A stretch of DNA of 64,000 bases from Myxococcales bacterium (GCA_016793465.1 JAEUJW010000081.1:1-64000), one strand, 5' to 3'. Shown: positions 50,605-59,344, counted from the stretch's first letter. The notes: generated from the letters alone by a model not told the origin. Translations and numbers: made by a program.

Positions 50605-51540
50605 TCAGTGGTGACGGTGGTGGGCGTGCGGGTTCGGGGCTTCGTCGGTGAACAGGGGGCAGGCGGCTTGGGAGCACTCGCCGGCGGGGGGGTCGACCTG
50701 GATCGTGGTGTGGTGGATGCCGAGGTGGTCGCGGAGCTCGTGCTCGGCGCGGGCGAGCAGGTCGGAGGGGTCGACGCCGGGGTCGGGCACGAGGTGGGCG
50801 GTGAGGATCGTGCGCGAGCCGGTCGACCAGTAGTGCAGCTCGTGCACGGTGTGCACGCCGACGAGGCCGCGGAGGGCGGCCTCGACGCGCTCCTGCGGGA
50901 CGTCGGCGGGGGCGAAGTCGAGGAGCACGCGGGTCGAGTCGCGCAGCACGCCCCACGTGCTGGCGAGGATGAGGGCGCAGATGAGGAGGCTGATCAGCGG
51001 GTCGGCGGCGTGCAGGCCGAAGCCGGCGGCGAGGGCGGCGGAGACGATCGCTCCGAGCGAGCCGAGCGCGTCGGCCAGCATGTGCGCGAGGGCGCCGCGG
51101 ACGTTGAGGTTGTCGCGGTCGCTGCGGTGCAGCACCCAGGCGGAGCCGAGGTTGATGACCAGGCCGAGCGCGCCGACCAGCAGCACCGGCTCGGCGTGGA
51201 ACTCGGCCTGGCCCGACCACAGGCGGTGCACGGCCTGGTTGAGCAGCAGCACGCAGGCGCCGCCGAGCAGGAGGGCGTTGGCGAAGGCGCCGAGGACCTC
51301 GGCGCGCACCAGGCCGAAGGTGCGGCCGCGGCTGGCGGGGCGGCGGGCGAGCTCGGCGACCACGAGGGCGAGGGCGAGGGCGCTGACGTCGCTGACCATG
51401 TGGGCGGCGTCGGAGAGCAGCGCGAGCGAGCCGGTCCAGAAGCCGACGACGGCCTCGACGACGAGGAACAGGCCGTTTAATAAGAGCGACCAGCGCAGGG
51501 CCCGGCGGACGCGCGCGGCGCTGGGGGCTGGTTCGGTCAC
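50605..51540 (-). CDS. Cation diffusion facilitator (CzcD/ZitB-like)
   Basis: The 311-residue product has six membrane segments and the CDF metal sites: SLALLSDAAHMVSDVSALAL in helix 2 (HxxxD), ALAHMLADALGSLGAIVSAA in helix 5, and the cytoplasmic domain (VHTVHELHYWSTGSRTILTA, LGIHHTTIQVDP). The tail is His-rich (HAHHRHH). These proton-coupled antiporters export Zn, Co or Cd. The GTG start is taken; no Shine-Dalgarno is obvious. A TTA-containing patch (51477-51484) encodes LLN. Confidence 0.9.
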   Translation of the reverse strand: MTEPAPSAARVRRALRWSLLLNGLFLVVEAVVGFWTGSLALLSDAAHMVSDVSALALALVVAELARRPASRGRTFGLVRAEVLGAFANALLLGGACVLLLNQAVHRLWSGQAEFHAEPVLLVGALGLVINLGSAWVLHRSDRDNLNVRGALAHMLADALGSLGAIVSAALAAGFGLHAADPLISLLICALILASTWGVLRDSTRVLLDFAPADVPQERVEAALRGLVGVHTVHELHYWSTGSRTILTAHLVPDPGVDPSDLLARAEHELRDHLGIHHTTIQVDPPAGECSQAACPLFTDEAPNPHAHHRHH

Positions 51541-51596
51541 GGGGATTAGCCATGACCGCGGAGCGCGGGCAAGTCAAGCGCGCGCGGCGGCGAGGA

Positions 51597-51897
51597 GAAA
51601 CGCGAAGGCCGCGTCCTCGCGGGCGCGGCCTTCGTGGTGGACGACAGGAGGCTTCTACCTCAAGACCTGGGACATGGAAGGCTCACTGACTTCGCCGAGC
51701 GCTACGGCCATGTACCGCGCACGGAACCGCAATCAGTGAGGTTGTTCCAGCCCGTCGCGGTACATGGCCGTAGCGCTCGATCAGCGAAGTCTGGAACAGC
51801 CTTCCTTGTGATGGATGGTGAAGAAGACGCTCGAGCGGCGCAGCGCCGCTCCGGTGCAAGGCACCGAGCTAGACCTGACCTCCTCGTGCGTCGTCCA
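51597..51897 (-). ncRNA. Structured RNA family, copy C
   Basis: On the minus strand: TAGTGT at 51905-51910 (and again at 51921-51926 inside a 16-bp tandem duplication), GGAGG at 51879-51883, and a terminator hairpin (51602-51633) ending in TTT. Here the 3'-side hairpin arms change as a pair (GAGCGGCG with CGCCGCTC). The outer stem is 51688-51695 with 51784-51791 and the 24-bp stem is 51696-51719 with 51756-51779. The surroundings (apical GGAAC...GUUCC, CAGGTCTTGAGG near the 3' end) are constant. Confidence 0.75.
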
Positions 51898-51898
51898 C

Positions 51899-51930
51899 GG
51901 CGGCACACTAACAAGGCGGCACACTAACAA
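51899..51930. repeat. 16-bp tandem duplication at the promoter of RNA copy C
   Basis: GGCGGCACACTAACAA occurs twice in direct succession (51899-51914, 51915-51930). It duplicates the TAGTGT -10-like element read on the minus strand. Confidence 0.9.
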
Positions 51931-51939
51931 GCGGGCGCG

Positions 51940-52240
51940 CAAAAAGAAAGGCCGGGAGCGGGTGCTCGCCGGCCTCTCGTGGCTGGTGGGGAGGCTTCTA
52001 CCTCAAGACCTGGGACATGGAAGGCTCACTGAACTCGCCGTCGGGACCCCGTACGGATGGCGCACGGAACCTCGATCGGCGGGGTTGTTCCAGCCCGTCG
52101 CCATCCGTACGGGGTCCCGACGATCAGCGAGTTCTGGAACAGCCTTCCTTGTGATGGATGGTGAAGAAGACGCTCGGACGGCGCAACGCCGCCCCGGTGC
52201 AGAGCACCGAGCTAGACCTGACCTCCTGCCACGCAGCGCA
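51940..52240 (-). ncRNA. Structured RNA family, copy D
   Basis: On the minus strand: TACGCA at 52248-52253 (weakest of the four), GGAGG at 52222-52226, and a terminator hairpin followed by TTTTT at 51941-51945. The outer stem is 52031-52038 with 52127-52134 and the 24-bp stem is 52039-52062 with 52099-52122, again perfect. It is immediately upstream of copy C, so D and C form a tandem pair. The long stem sequence is unrelated to A, B and C. Confidence 0.75.
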
Positions 52241-52327
52241 CGGGGCATGCGTATCACAGGGCGGCGGCGGCGATCAACGATCCGGTTCGCGCGCGGTCGG
52301 TGCAGATGCACCCGACGCGCGGGGGCC

Positions 52328-53080
52328 TCAATCGGGGTAGGCGCGGATCCGGACCTCGAGGCGGTGGAAGCCGGCGATGCCGCCGAAGCTCGCGCCGATG
52401 TGCACGACCTCGACGGTCTCGAGCATGTCGGCGAACTTCACCGAGGCGGGCGGGAGCTTTTTTAATGCGTCGGCGAAGGCCTCGTCGAACGAGAGCTTGT
52501 TCGAGTAGCCGACCGACTCGCGGTAGCGGACGGCGATGTCGGCGAGGATGCCGGCCTTCTCGCTGCCGGTCAGCGGCCGCGTGTGCACGGGGGTCTGATC
52601 GAGCGGCGTCGGGCTGGCGGGGTTGGTGGTGGTGTGCGTCGCGGCGGGGTCGTCGGCGATCGGAGCGGCGTGCGGCGGCGGCGGCGGGAGCACGTCGTCG
52701 TCGGGCTCGGGGTCGGCGAGCGCGACCTCGATGGAGCCGCCGGACAGGCTCAGCACGATGTCGACGAGGTCCTTGCGCGTGAACTCGACGCGCACCTCGT
52801 CGAAGCCGGTGGAGTGGCGCACGAGCACGATCTCCGGCGGGCGACCGATGCTGAAGATCTCGCCGTAGCGGAACGGCGTCGGCTGCACGGCGTCGGTGGC
52901 GGTGGGCCGCGGGCGACGCGTGAGGTGGAAGGTCGGGACGCCCTGATCCGTCGGGCTCTGGGAGATGTCGATCTCGTACTCGGGCGAGGGCAGCTCGCCC
53001 TCGGCGACGATCAGGAGCTGACTGTGCGAGTAGAACGCGTGGATCGCAGTGCGTGTAGCGTAGTCGCGTTGCTCAGACAT
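52328..53080 (-). CDS. Hypothetical protein, about 250 residues
   Basis: From ATG 53080 (GGGGGA upstream) the product begins [20 protein letters not shown]. An N-terminal beta-rich part (about 20-125), a Pro/Asp/Thr linker and a C-terminal alpha/beta part (about 180-250, [20 protein letters not shown] then [12 protein letters not shown]) are visible. No signal peptide or known domain is recognised. An interrupted palindrome lies about 40 bp before the start. An AT patch at 52458-52465 encodes LKK. Confidence 0.6.
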   Translation of the reverse strand: MSEQRDYATRTAIHAFYSHSQLLIVAEGELPSPEYEIDISQSPTDQGVPTFHLTRRPRPTATDAVQPTPFRYGEIFSIGRPPEIVLVRHSTGFDEVRVEFTRKDLVDIVLSLSGGSIEVALADPEPDDDVLPPPPPHAAPIADDPAATHTTTNPASPTPLDQTPVHTRPLTGSEKAGILADIAVRYRESVGYSNKLSFDEAFADALKKLPPASVKFADMLETVEVVHIGASFGGIAGFHRLEVRIRAYPD

Positions 53081-53121
53081 GGTCCCCCGGTGTCGCGGCG
53101 AGGATAACAGACCCCGCGCAG

Positions 53122-53141
53122 GAATTCGCCCGCGCGAATTC
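53122..53141. promoter_or_regulatory. Interrupted palindrome GAATTCGC-CCGC-GCGAATTC
   Basis: A perfect inverted repeat with 8-bp arms and a 4-bp spacer lies about 42 bp before the start of the leftward hypothetical gene. It is a likely operator, by position. Confidence 0.5.
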
Positions 53142-53240
53142 AGGCCAGGAGGCTCGTGCGTCGCCGCAGGTTTGGCGCATGAAAGGCGGTCTTATTGGCG
53201 TCGCACGGCGCTGCGGAGGCTGGGGGCCGGCTGCCACGGG

Positions 53241-53258
53241 GTGTCCCGAGGGGCAGGT
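53241..53258. repeat. Dispersed interrupted palindrome (intergenic copy)
   Basis: GTGTCC-CGAG-GGGCAGGT lies 30 bp after the sthA stop (in transcript direction) or between sthA and the next start. It is one of the dispersed family. Confidence 0.6.
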
Positions 53259-53287
53259 GCGGGCGCTTGCAGGTGCAGCGACCGGGG

Positions 53288-54700
53288 CTAAAAGAGGCGG
53301 TTCATGCCGTTGAGGGCGGCGACGCGGTAGGCCTCGGCCATGGTCGGGTAGTTGAAGGTGGTGTTGACGAAGTAGCGCAGGCTGTTGGCCTCGCCGGACT
53401 GGGCCATGATCGCCTGGCCGATGTGGACGATCTCGGCGGCTTGGTCGCCGAAGCAGTGGATCCCGAGGATCTGCAGGGTCTCGCGGTGGAACAGCAGCTT
53501 CAGCATGCCGACCGGGACCGCGGCGATCTGCGCGCGCGCGAGGCTGCGGAACAGGGCGTGGCCGACCTCGTAGGGCACGCCGGCTTCGGTGAGCTCGCGT
53601 TCGGTGCGGCCCACCGAGCTGATCTCGGGGTTGGTGTAGATGCCGGTCGGGATGTCCTTGATCAGGCGGACGTCGCAGCTGCCCGTGATCAGGTGGGTGG
53701 CGGCGAAGCGGCCCTGATCGTAGGCGGCGCTGGCGAGGCTGGGGAAGCCGACGACGTCGCCGACGGCGTAGACGTGCGCGTCGGGGGAGGTGGTTTTGGC
53801 GCGGTAGACGTCGTCGACGTCGATCTGGCCGCGGCTGTTGGGCTTGACGCCGATGTGCTCGAGGCCGAGGTCCTGGGTGTTGCCGGTGCGACCGTTGGCC
53901 CACAGCAGCGCGTCGCTGCGGATGCGCTTGCCGGACTTCAGGTGGACGACGACGTCGTCCGCGCGGCCCTCGATGCGCTCGTAGGTCTCGTTGTGGCGGA
54001 TCAGCACGCCCTGGTCGCGCAGGTGGTAGCTGAGGGCGTCGATGATCTCGTCGTCGAGGAAGGCCAGCAGCTTGTCGCGGTTGTTGATCAGGTTGACCTT
54101 GACGTCGAGGCCGCGGAAGATCGAGGCGTACTCGCAGCCGACCACGCCGGCGCCGTAGATGGTGATCGACTGCGGGGTGTGGTCGAGCGCGAGGATGGTG
54201 TCGCTGTCGAAGATGTGCGGGTGGGTGAAGTCGACGTCCGGCGGGCGGTAGGGGCGCGAGCCGGTGGCGATCACGAAGCCGCGGGCCTTTAATTGCGGGC
54301 GGGCGCCGTCGGGCTGCTCGACCTCGACGGTGTTGGCGTCGACGAACCGGGCGTGGCCGTGGAACACGCGCACGTGGTTGCGGTCGTAGAAGCCGCGGCG
54401 CAGGTCGGTCTGGTTGCGGATGACGGTGCTGGCGCCCTGCAGCAGCCTGGGGAAGGTGATCTGCGCGTGGCCCCAGGCCTCGGCGAACAGCGGGTTGTGG
54501 CGGAACTCCTGGACCGCGCGCACGGCCTGGCGCAGCGCCTTGCTGGGGATGGTGGCCCAGTGGGTGCAGCCGCCGCCGACGTCGCGGAACTTCTCGACGA
54601 CGGCGACGGACTTGCCGTCCTTGGTGGCGCGCATGGCGGCGCCCTCGCCGCCGGGGCCGGTGCCGAGCACGATGACGTCGAACTCCTGGGGGTGGACCAC
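53288..54700 (-). CDS. sthA: Soluble pyridine nucleotide transhydrogenase
   Basis: The 470-residue flavoprotein has the FAD motif [32 protein letters not shown] keeps only the first Cys of the disulfide found in related disulfide oxidoreductases, which marks SthA. A second dinucleotide-binding motif [14 protein letters not shown], the [12 protein letters not shown] block, [14 protein letters not shown] and a C-terminal dimerisation region ([14 protein letters not shown]) follow. SthA equilibrates NADPH and NAD+ in the cytoplasm. An AT patch (54288-54294) is inside it. Confidence 0.93.
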   Translation of the reverse strand: MVHPQEFDVIVLGTGPGGEGAAMRATKDGKSVAVVEKFRDVGGGCTHWATIPSKALRQAVRAVQEFRHNPLFAEAWGHAQITFPRLLQGASTVIRNQTDLRRGFYDRNHVRVFHGHARFVDANTVEVEQPDGARPQLKARGFVIATGSRPYRPPDVDFTHPHIFDSDTILALDHTPQSITIYGAGVVGCEYASIFRGLDVKVNLINNRDKLLAFLDDEIIDALSYHLRDQGVLIRHNETYERIEGRADDVVVHLKSGKRIRSDALLWANGRTGNTQDLGLEHIGVKPNSRGQIDVDDVYRAKTTSPDAHVYAVGDVVGFPSLASAAYDQGRFAATHLITGSCDVRLIKDIPTGIYTNPEISSVGRTERELTEAGVPYEVGHALFRSLARAQIAAVPVGMLKLLFHRETLQILGIHCFGDQAAEIVHIGQAIMAQSGEANSLRYFVNTTFNYPTMAEAYRVAALNGMNRLF

Positions 54701-54740
54701 GCGGGACTCGCCTTCTTTGGTCGTGGGTGGTGCGGCCGGG

Positions 54741-55766
54741 TCAGTGCTGCTGGCCCGGCGGGATGTGCTCGGGGACCCAGCGCATGCCCATGCCGCTGGG
54801 GAGCTTCAGCTCGACCTCGCGGTCGAGCTGGATGGCGGAGATGCGCTGGCCCTCGACGATGGTGCCGTTGAGGCTGGCGGTGTCGACGGCCCAGATGTCG
54901 CCGCCGTCGAGCAGCAGCACGAGGTGCACGCGCGACAGGCTGCCGGCGGCGCCGGCCAGCTGGCAGCGCTCGTAGCGGCCGATGAGCACGCCGCGCTCGA
55001 GGTCCTCGTTCGACACGCGGTGGGCGATCTGGGTGTTCTCGGCCGACAGGAGGATGGTGCCGAGCGCGGCCCCGCCGGCGCCGGGGCGGGCCCGGAGGTG
55101 CTGCGCGGCGGGCAGCAGCGTCATGTACGTGTGCCGGCGGGCGCGGCCCTGCGGGCGGGCGCCGGTGTCCTTGACCATGCGCTCGGGGATGCGGTGGTCG
55201 AAGTAGACGCGCTCGGGGAACGACTTCCAGGTGCTCTCGGCGTCGTCGGCCCAGCGCCCGAGGCTCATCGTGCCGGTCGGCAGCAGGAACAGCTGGTAGC
55301 CGAGCAGGTTCACGAACATCGGGCCCTCGGCCATCACCGACTTGCAGGCCTGCTGGTCCTCGGTGTGGAAGGTGTTCGACGAGCCGAGGTCGATGAGGCG
55401 CACGCGCACGTCGTCGCCGGCCTGGCGGGTCACGCGGACCAGGGCGTGGCGCAGCGACACCTCCTCGTCGCGCAGGGTGAGGGCGCAGCACTCGTGGCGG
55501 CCGATCACCCCGAAGGCGCCCTCGTTGCTGAGGATCGGCAGGTGCACGTAGGAGGCGATCTTGCCGGTGTCGCGGGCGGCCACGCAGAGCAGGCCGTCGC
55601 GGGTGAAGGCCTCGTAGATCGGCTTCAGCTCGGCGAAGATGCTGCGAAAGGTCTGGGCGAAGCTCGCCCTGGGCGCGACCGGAGAGCTGATCATCCGCGT
55701 GGCCCGGCTCGCGTACTCGCTGCGCGGGGCGTTGTCCTCGTGGTCGCTCTCGTCGTCGTCGCGCAT
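54741..55766 (-). CDS. Protein with two FHA domains
   Basis: The 341-residue product carries FHA-like blocks at about 80-150 ([39 protein letters not shown]) and 245-325 ([40 protein letters not shown]). The first has the SSN hallmark; the second has LNGT where NG is expected. FHA domains bind phosphothreonine peptides and are the usual readers of kinase signals, so a link to the Ser/Thr kinases nearby is plausible. The central region (about 150-240) is linker or an extra small domain. Confidence 0.8.
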   Translation of the reverse strand: MRDDDESDHEDNAPRSEYASRATRMISSPVAPRASFAQTFRSIFAELKPIYEAFTRDGLLCVAARDTGKIASYVHLPILSNEGAFGVIGRHECCALTLRDEEVSLRHALVRVTRQAGDDVRVRLIDLGSSNTFHTEDQQACKSVMAEGPMFVNLLGYQLFLLPTGTMSLGRWADDAESTWKSFPERVYFDHRIPERMVKDTGARPQGRARRHTYMTLLPAAQHLRARPGAGGAALGTILLSAENTQIAHRVSNEDLERGVLIGRYERCQLAGAAGSLSRVHLVLLLDGGDIWAVDTASLNGTIVEGQRISAIQLDREVELKLPSGMGMRWVPEHIPPGQQH

Positions 55767-55886
55767 GGCGGCTCATGATACTCGGCCGGGGTCCGAGGGC
55801 GAGGGGGCACGTTATCCCCTTCGGAACGCGCGTCCGCGGGCAGATGCGCAGGTTCGCGCGCTGCCTGCGGCCGGCGGGCCGCGACG

Positions 55887-56471
55887 TCAGCCCCCCGCAG
55901 GTCGTGCAGGCTGGCCCGGGGCGGGCGAGCGGGCGGGCACGCGGAAGCCGTGGGACTCGACGACGGCCCGCTCGTAGCCGCCGTCGACCCAGAAGTCGAC
56001 GATCTTCGGGGTCGGGGTGAGGCCGAGGCCGGCGATGGTGGCCGGGTCGACGCCGAGGCCGCGGAACTGCCCGTGGCCGTCGACCCACGCCGGGAAGCCC
56101 TCGCCGGGGGTCTCGCGGTCGAAGCGCTCGGCGCCCCAGCGCTGGAGGCGATCGCAGGCGGTGGCGGTCGGCACGAGGGCGAGCCACCAGGCGCCCTCGG
56201 CGGTCAGGCGCTCCAGAGCGCGGGCGCAGGCCGGCTCGTTGAAGGCCGCGGCGTCGCTGGGGACGGGCACGGCGATCCACGGGGCGGACGGATCCGCCGC
56301 GAGCATGTCGACGGCCACGCGGCTGTACGAGCAGGTGCCGATCACGTAGACGCGGCCGAGGTGCTCGGGGAACCAGCGCGCGGGGTCGAGGGCGGCGCGC
56401 GCCAGCAGCAGCGCCGCGAGGCCGACGAGCGCGCCGAGCACCAGCGGCCACTGGCGGGCCAGTCGTGTCAT
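55887..56471 (-). CDS. Membrane-anchored thioredoxin-like protein
   Basis: ATG 56471 overlaps the upstream stop (ATGA), so the genes are coupled. The 194-residue product starts with a membrane helix (LVLGALVGLAALLLARAAL) and continues with a thioredoxin-like unit (VYVIGTCSYSRVAVDMLAAD, GFPAWVDGHGQFRGLG). The CxxC position reads CSYS, so only one Cys remains and disulfide exchange would be of the monothiol type or lost. Two more Cys (ACARALERL, TATACDRL) could contribute. It likely faces the periplasm. Confidence 0.65.
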   Translation of the reverse strand: MTRLARQWPLVLGALVGLAALLLARAALDPARWFPEHLGRVYVIGTCSYSRVAVDMLAADPSAPWIAVPVPSDAAAFNEPACARALERLTAEGAWWLALVPTATACDRLQRWGAERFDRETPGEGFPAWVDGHGQFRGLGVDPATIAGLGLTPTPKIVDFWVDGGYERAVVESHGFRVPARSPAPGQPARPAGG

Positions 56472-57274
56472 AGGCCGGCCAGCCACTGCGAGTGCTCGAG
56501 CAGGTCCTCCATGAGGGTGATGTTCTGCTCGAGGAAGGGGTCGTCGGCGGGGTCGAGGCGGCGCAGCGCCAGCAGGTTGCGCTCGCAGTAGGCGATGTCG
56601 TCGGTGAACGAGGCCTTGTGGGCGGCGGGGTTGCCCTCGAACGGCATCCTGACGTCGCCGCCGATGAAGGCGTAGAGGTCGTCGGGGTCGTCGGGCAGGG
56701 GGCTCTCGCGGCCGAGCCAGGCGTTGCGGGCCACGCAGTCGGTGTAGGCGCGGCACTCGTCGGCCATCGCCGGGTTGTAGCGGGGCTTGACGTAGGCGAC
56801 GTGGCCCTCGTTGTCGCCGTCGCGCTCGAGCACGACCGACACGCTGCTGTGGCAGGTGTCGGTCATGTCGTTGAGGTGGCGCGAGGCGCAGGCCTCCTTG
56901 GCCTCGGCGAACGGGGTGGCGCCGCCGTGGCGCAGCTTCCACGTCTGCGTGGGGATCCACTTGTTGTCGCTGTGGGCCAGCGCGTCGAGCTCGCGCGGGT
57001 GGGCGGCGAGCTCGCGGGCGCGTTCGAGGTCGACGTCGCCGAGGACCCAGGCGTCGCCGTCGCGACGGGCGCCCTTGTTGGCGGCGTCGAGGTCCATCGG
57101 CCGCACGCCGACCATCTGTAAGTAGCTGCCGTAGCGGGGGCCCGGCGGGCGCGTCGGCTGGGCGCTGGCTTGCGGGCTGCGGCCGAGGCCGGGCAGCCCG
57201 ACGCCGACGCCGAGCACCAGCACGATCCCCACCGAGACGAGGCCCACCGACACATGCTTCTTGCGGATCTGCAT
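56468..57274 (-). CDS. Exported protein between the small Cys peptide and the Trx-like gene
   Basis: ATG 57274 has AAGGA upstream; the start is preferred over GTG 57289. The 268-residue product has a hydrophobic N-terminal segment (VGLVSVGIVLVLGVGVGLPG) and a helical, Cys-containing body (ATPFAEAKEACASRHLNDMT, DTCHSSVSVVLERD, CRAYTDCVARNAWLG). No known family is recognised. It is in the middle of a tightly coupled three-gene operon. Confidence 0.65.
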   Translation of the reverse strand: MQIRKKHVSVGLVSVGIVLVLGVGVGLPGLGRSPQASAQPTRPPGPRYGSYLQMVGVRPMDLDAANKGARRDGDAWVLGDVDLERARELAAHPRELDALAHSDNKWIPTQTWKLRHGGATPFAEAKEACASRHLNDMTDTCHSSVSVVLERDGDNEGHVAYVKPRYNPAMADECRAYTDCVARNAWLGRESPLPDDPDDLYAFIGGDVRMPFEGNPAAHKASFTDDIAYCERNLLALRRLDPADDPFLEQNITLMEDLLEHSQWLAGL

Positions 57275-57289
57275 GGCGTGGTCCTTCAC

Positions 57290-57592
57290 TCAGGGGGCGT
57301 CGCTGATGTGGCCTCCGCTCGGCGCTTCGCCGTCGACGGCGATCGGTGTCTTGCCGCACGGGCTGCCGCCGAGCGAGCACTTGTAGCCGTTGGCGTAGCA
57401 GCCGTAGAAGCCCTTGCCCTTGGCCACGCTGCAGTAGGCCGGGCCGCCCCACGGGTCCCAGAAACAGCCCAGGCACTTGCCGAACCATCCGCTCTGGACG
57501 GGCGTGTCGCCGGCGGTCGCGGTCATGGCGACGCCGCCGATGGAGAGGCTGAGGGCGAAGCCCAGGGCGAACTTGAGGGACTTGCCGAACAT
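57290..57592 (-). CDS. Small secreted Cys-rich peptide precursor
   Basis: From ATG 57592 (AAGGAG upstream) the product has 100 residues. A signal peptide (SLKFALGFALSLSIGGVAMT, cleavage near ATA-GD) precedes a mature part of about 67 residues with six Cys in the blocks KCLGCFWDPWGGPAYC and FYGCYANGYKCSLGGSPC. Gly/Trp-rich and compact, it could be a bacteriocin-like, toxin-like or signalling peptide. The operon with a thioredoxin-like protein suggests disulfide formation or maturation. Family is not recognised. Confidence 0.7.
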   Translation of the reverse strand: MFGKSLKFALGFALSLSIGGVAMTATAGDTPVQSGWFGKCLGCFWDPWGGPAYCSVAKGKGFYGCYANGYKCSLGGSPCGKTPIAVDGEAPSGGHISDAP

Positions 57593-57872
57593 GATGTCTC
57601 GCTCCTTGAGGTGGTCGATGAAGGCCCTGCGCGGGCCATGGGGGTGGACGCGGTCGAGATTGGGGTCTCGACGGGCTTCGGGGGCGATCAGGACGCGGTC
57701 CCCATTCTGGAGCAACGCGACTGTACCGTGCGGTGGTACCCGGTGCAAAGCCTGCTCGTTCATGCAGTGCGACCGCGAAACCCTTCACGTGATCGTCGTG
57801 ATTTTTTTCGGGGGCCGCCGAGACCTGATTGCATGTGCATGCAGCGGCGACGGACGGTGTTAGTCTGGCCGC
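57593..57872. promoter_or_regulatory. Divergent promoter region of the Cys-peptide operon and HU-like gene
   Basis: The 280-bp gap between divergent genes holds TTAGTCT at 57860-57866, a good -10 for the rightward HU-like gene 7-8 bp upstream of its GTG. It also has GATTTTTTTCGG near 57800 and the inverted repeat GCATG-TG-CATGC at 57833-57844. A promoter for the leftward operon is expected but unclear. Confidence 0.4.
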
Positions 57873-58157
57873 GTGACGCGACGAGAGCTCATCGAGTGGG
57901 TGCAGAGGACCGAGGGCATGGCGGAGCTGGGACCGGCGCAGATCGGTCGGGTGATCGACGCTGCGTTTGCCGGGATCATGTCTGCGCTGCAACAGGAGGG
58001 CCGCTACAGCCACCCGGGGTTCGGCACGTTCACCCGCGTGGACCGGCCGGCGCGGCCCGGCTTGAACCCGAAGACCGGCGAGGCGATCACCATCGCGGAG
58101 TCGACGACGGTGCGGTTCAAGCCGGCGAAGAATTTCAAGGGCACGCTCGAGGAGTGA
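57873..58157 (+). CDS. HU/IHF-family DNA-binding protein
   Basis: The 94-residue product (start GTG 57873) begins TRRELIEWVQRTEGMAELGP and shows the HU fold: IGRVIDAAFAGIMSALQQEG, the beta-arm core SHPGFGTFTRVDRPARPGLN, PKTGEAITIAESTTVRFKPA and the terminal helix. It bends DNA and organises the nucleoid. The arm tip sequence (RPARPGLNPKTGEAI) matches the usual RxGRNPxTG with small changes. It starts a lone rightward transcription unit. Confidence 0.9.
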   Translation: MTRRELIEWVQRTEGMAELGPAQIGRVIDAAFAGIMSALQQEGRYSHPGFGTFTRVDRPARPGLNPKTGEAITIAESTTVRFKPAKNFKGTLEE

Positions 58158-58210
58158 AGGTTGTCACGCTGGCTTCACTGCGTCTCGATGTCGCCGCGTC
58201 GTGGTGTGGA

Positions 58211-59344
58211 TCACGCCGGCAAATCGCGGACGAGGTGGGCCTTTAATAAGTAGGCGAAGCCGGCGTTGCGCAGGCGGACGAGCAGGCCGTCGCGGGTCTC
58301 GCCGAGGCTGACGGCGGTGCGGCCGAGGTGCCAGTCGTGGGCGGCGAGGCGCTGCAGCAGGTAGGCCCGGCGGATCTGGGCGGCCGACAGACGGAACGTC
58401 TTCAAGTACTCGAGCGTGCCGTCGCTGCGGTGGATGGCCTCGCCGATGTGGCTCTCGCGATCGGGCAGCAGCTCGCCGATGAAGCGCGACAGGCGGAACG
58501 GGCCGGCCTGGTAGACGTACTGCCAGTCGGTGGCGCGGTCGAACAGGCCGGCGGCGAGCAGCGCGGTGTGCTCGTGCCAGGCGGCGCGGCCGGCGGCGAC
58601 GGCGGCGGCGAGGTCGGTGAGGTCGTGGACGCGGGCCGGGTCGACGCGGACGTCGATCGACTGGACCTCGCCGTACAGCAGGCCGTACTGGTAGAGCAGC
58701 TCGCCGTAGAAGTCGGTCAGCAGGGTGTGGTGGAGCGCGCGGTAGTCGTCGGGGTGGGGCACGACGAACGCGCCGGCGAGGGCGTCGGCGACGAACAGCA
58801 GCAGGCCGACCTGGCGGTCGTGGATCTCGAACACGCGCAGGGCGTCGGCGAGGCCGGCGAGGTAGAGGCCGGGCACGGTGCGTTCGCTGCGCGGGCTGAG
58901 GCCGCGGGACAGCGCCTCGCGCGAGTACTCGGTCCAGGCGACGTCGGGGCCGTTGAAGTGGAGGGCGAGGAAGCCCTCCATGGCGAGGTGGAGCGGGACG
59001 AACCGCAGGCGGTCGCGGTCCTCGCGCCTGGCCAGGCGGTGGAGGACCGGCGCGCCGCGGGCGGGCTTGCTGCCGCGGTGGCGCAGCTCGGCGCCGTAGC
59101 TGGCGAGCGGGTGGCCGTCGCTCGACCAGGTGGCGACGAGCGCGTGGGGCATGAAGGCGTAGTAGGCGGTGCCGTCGTCGATGTGCACGGCCTCGGCGTC
59201 CTGCCGGCGGGCGGCGAGGCGCAGGTCGCCGGGGCTGTGGTCGCGCAGCAGCGGGACGAGGCGCACGGCGCCCCACTGCTGGGCGGGGGCGGGGCGCAGG
59301 CCGGTGAGGGCGACGCCGGCGGTGGTCTCGCGCGCGGGCTTCAC
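58211..59344 (-). CDS. Hypothetical protein coupled to the TROVE-like gene
   Basis: GTG 59344 overlaps the TROVE stop (GTGA), giving a 377-residue product. It looks like a multi-strand domain at the N-terminus (LRPAPAQQWGAVRLVPLLRD, AYYAFMPHALVATWSSDGHP) followed by a helical region (DDYRALHHTLLTDFYGELLY, FIGELLPDRESHIGEAIHRS). The N-terminus resembles ARPP-type domains associated with RNA-repair systems, but only loosely, and I do not claim membership. Tight coupling to a TROVE/vWA protein suggests a shared role. Confidence 0.55.
   Translation of the reverse strand: MKPARETTAGVALTGLRPAPAQQWGAVRLVPLLRDHSPGDLRLAARRQDAEAVHIDDGTAYYAFMPHALVATWSSDGHPLASYGAELRHRGSKPARGAPVLHRLARREDRDRLRFVPLHLAMEGFLALHFNGPDVAWTEYSREALSRGLSPRSERTVPGLYLAGLADALRVFEIHDRQVGLLLFVADALAGAFVVPHPDDYRALHHTLLTDFYGELLYQYGLLYGEVQSIDVRVDPARVHDLTDLAAAVAAGRAAWHEHTALLAAGLFDRATDWQYVYQAGPFRLSRFIGELLPDRESHIGEAIHRSDGTLEYLKTFRLSAAQIRRAYLLQRLAAHDWHLGRTAVSLGETRDGLLVRLRNAGFAYLLKAHLVRDLPA

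Noticed and set aside
48515..52240. Classical retron (msr-msd) reading of the RNA family
   Set aside because: No reverse transcriptase gene is in the window. The closing stem is only about GGAGG/CCUCC. Each copy has its own promoter-like element and terminator. It remains an alternative only.
51600..52240. CRISPR array or attC-type integron cassettes
   Set aside because: Only four units, spaced by genes; the variable part is self-complementary rather than a unique spacer; no Cas or integron integrase nearby.
48575..52311. Short minus-strand ORFs (60-100 codons) inside the RNA copies
   Set aside because: They run through the hairpin arms, vary with the stem sequence and lack ribosome binding sites. 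The DNA is conserved as structure, not as protein.
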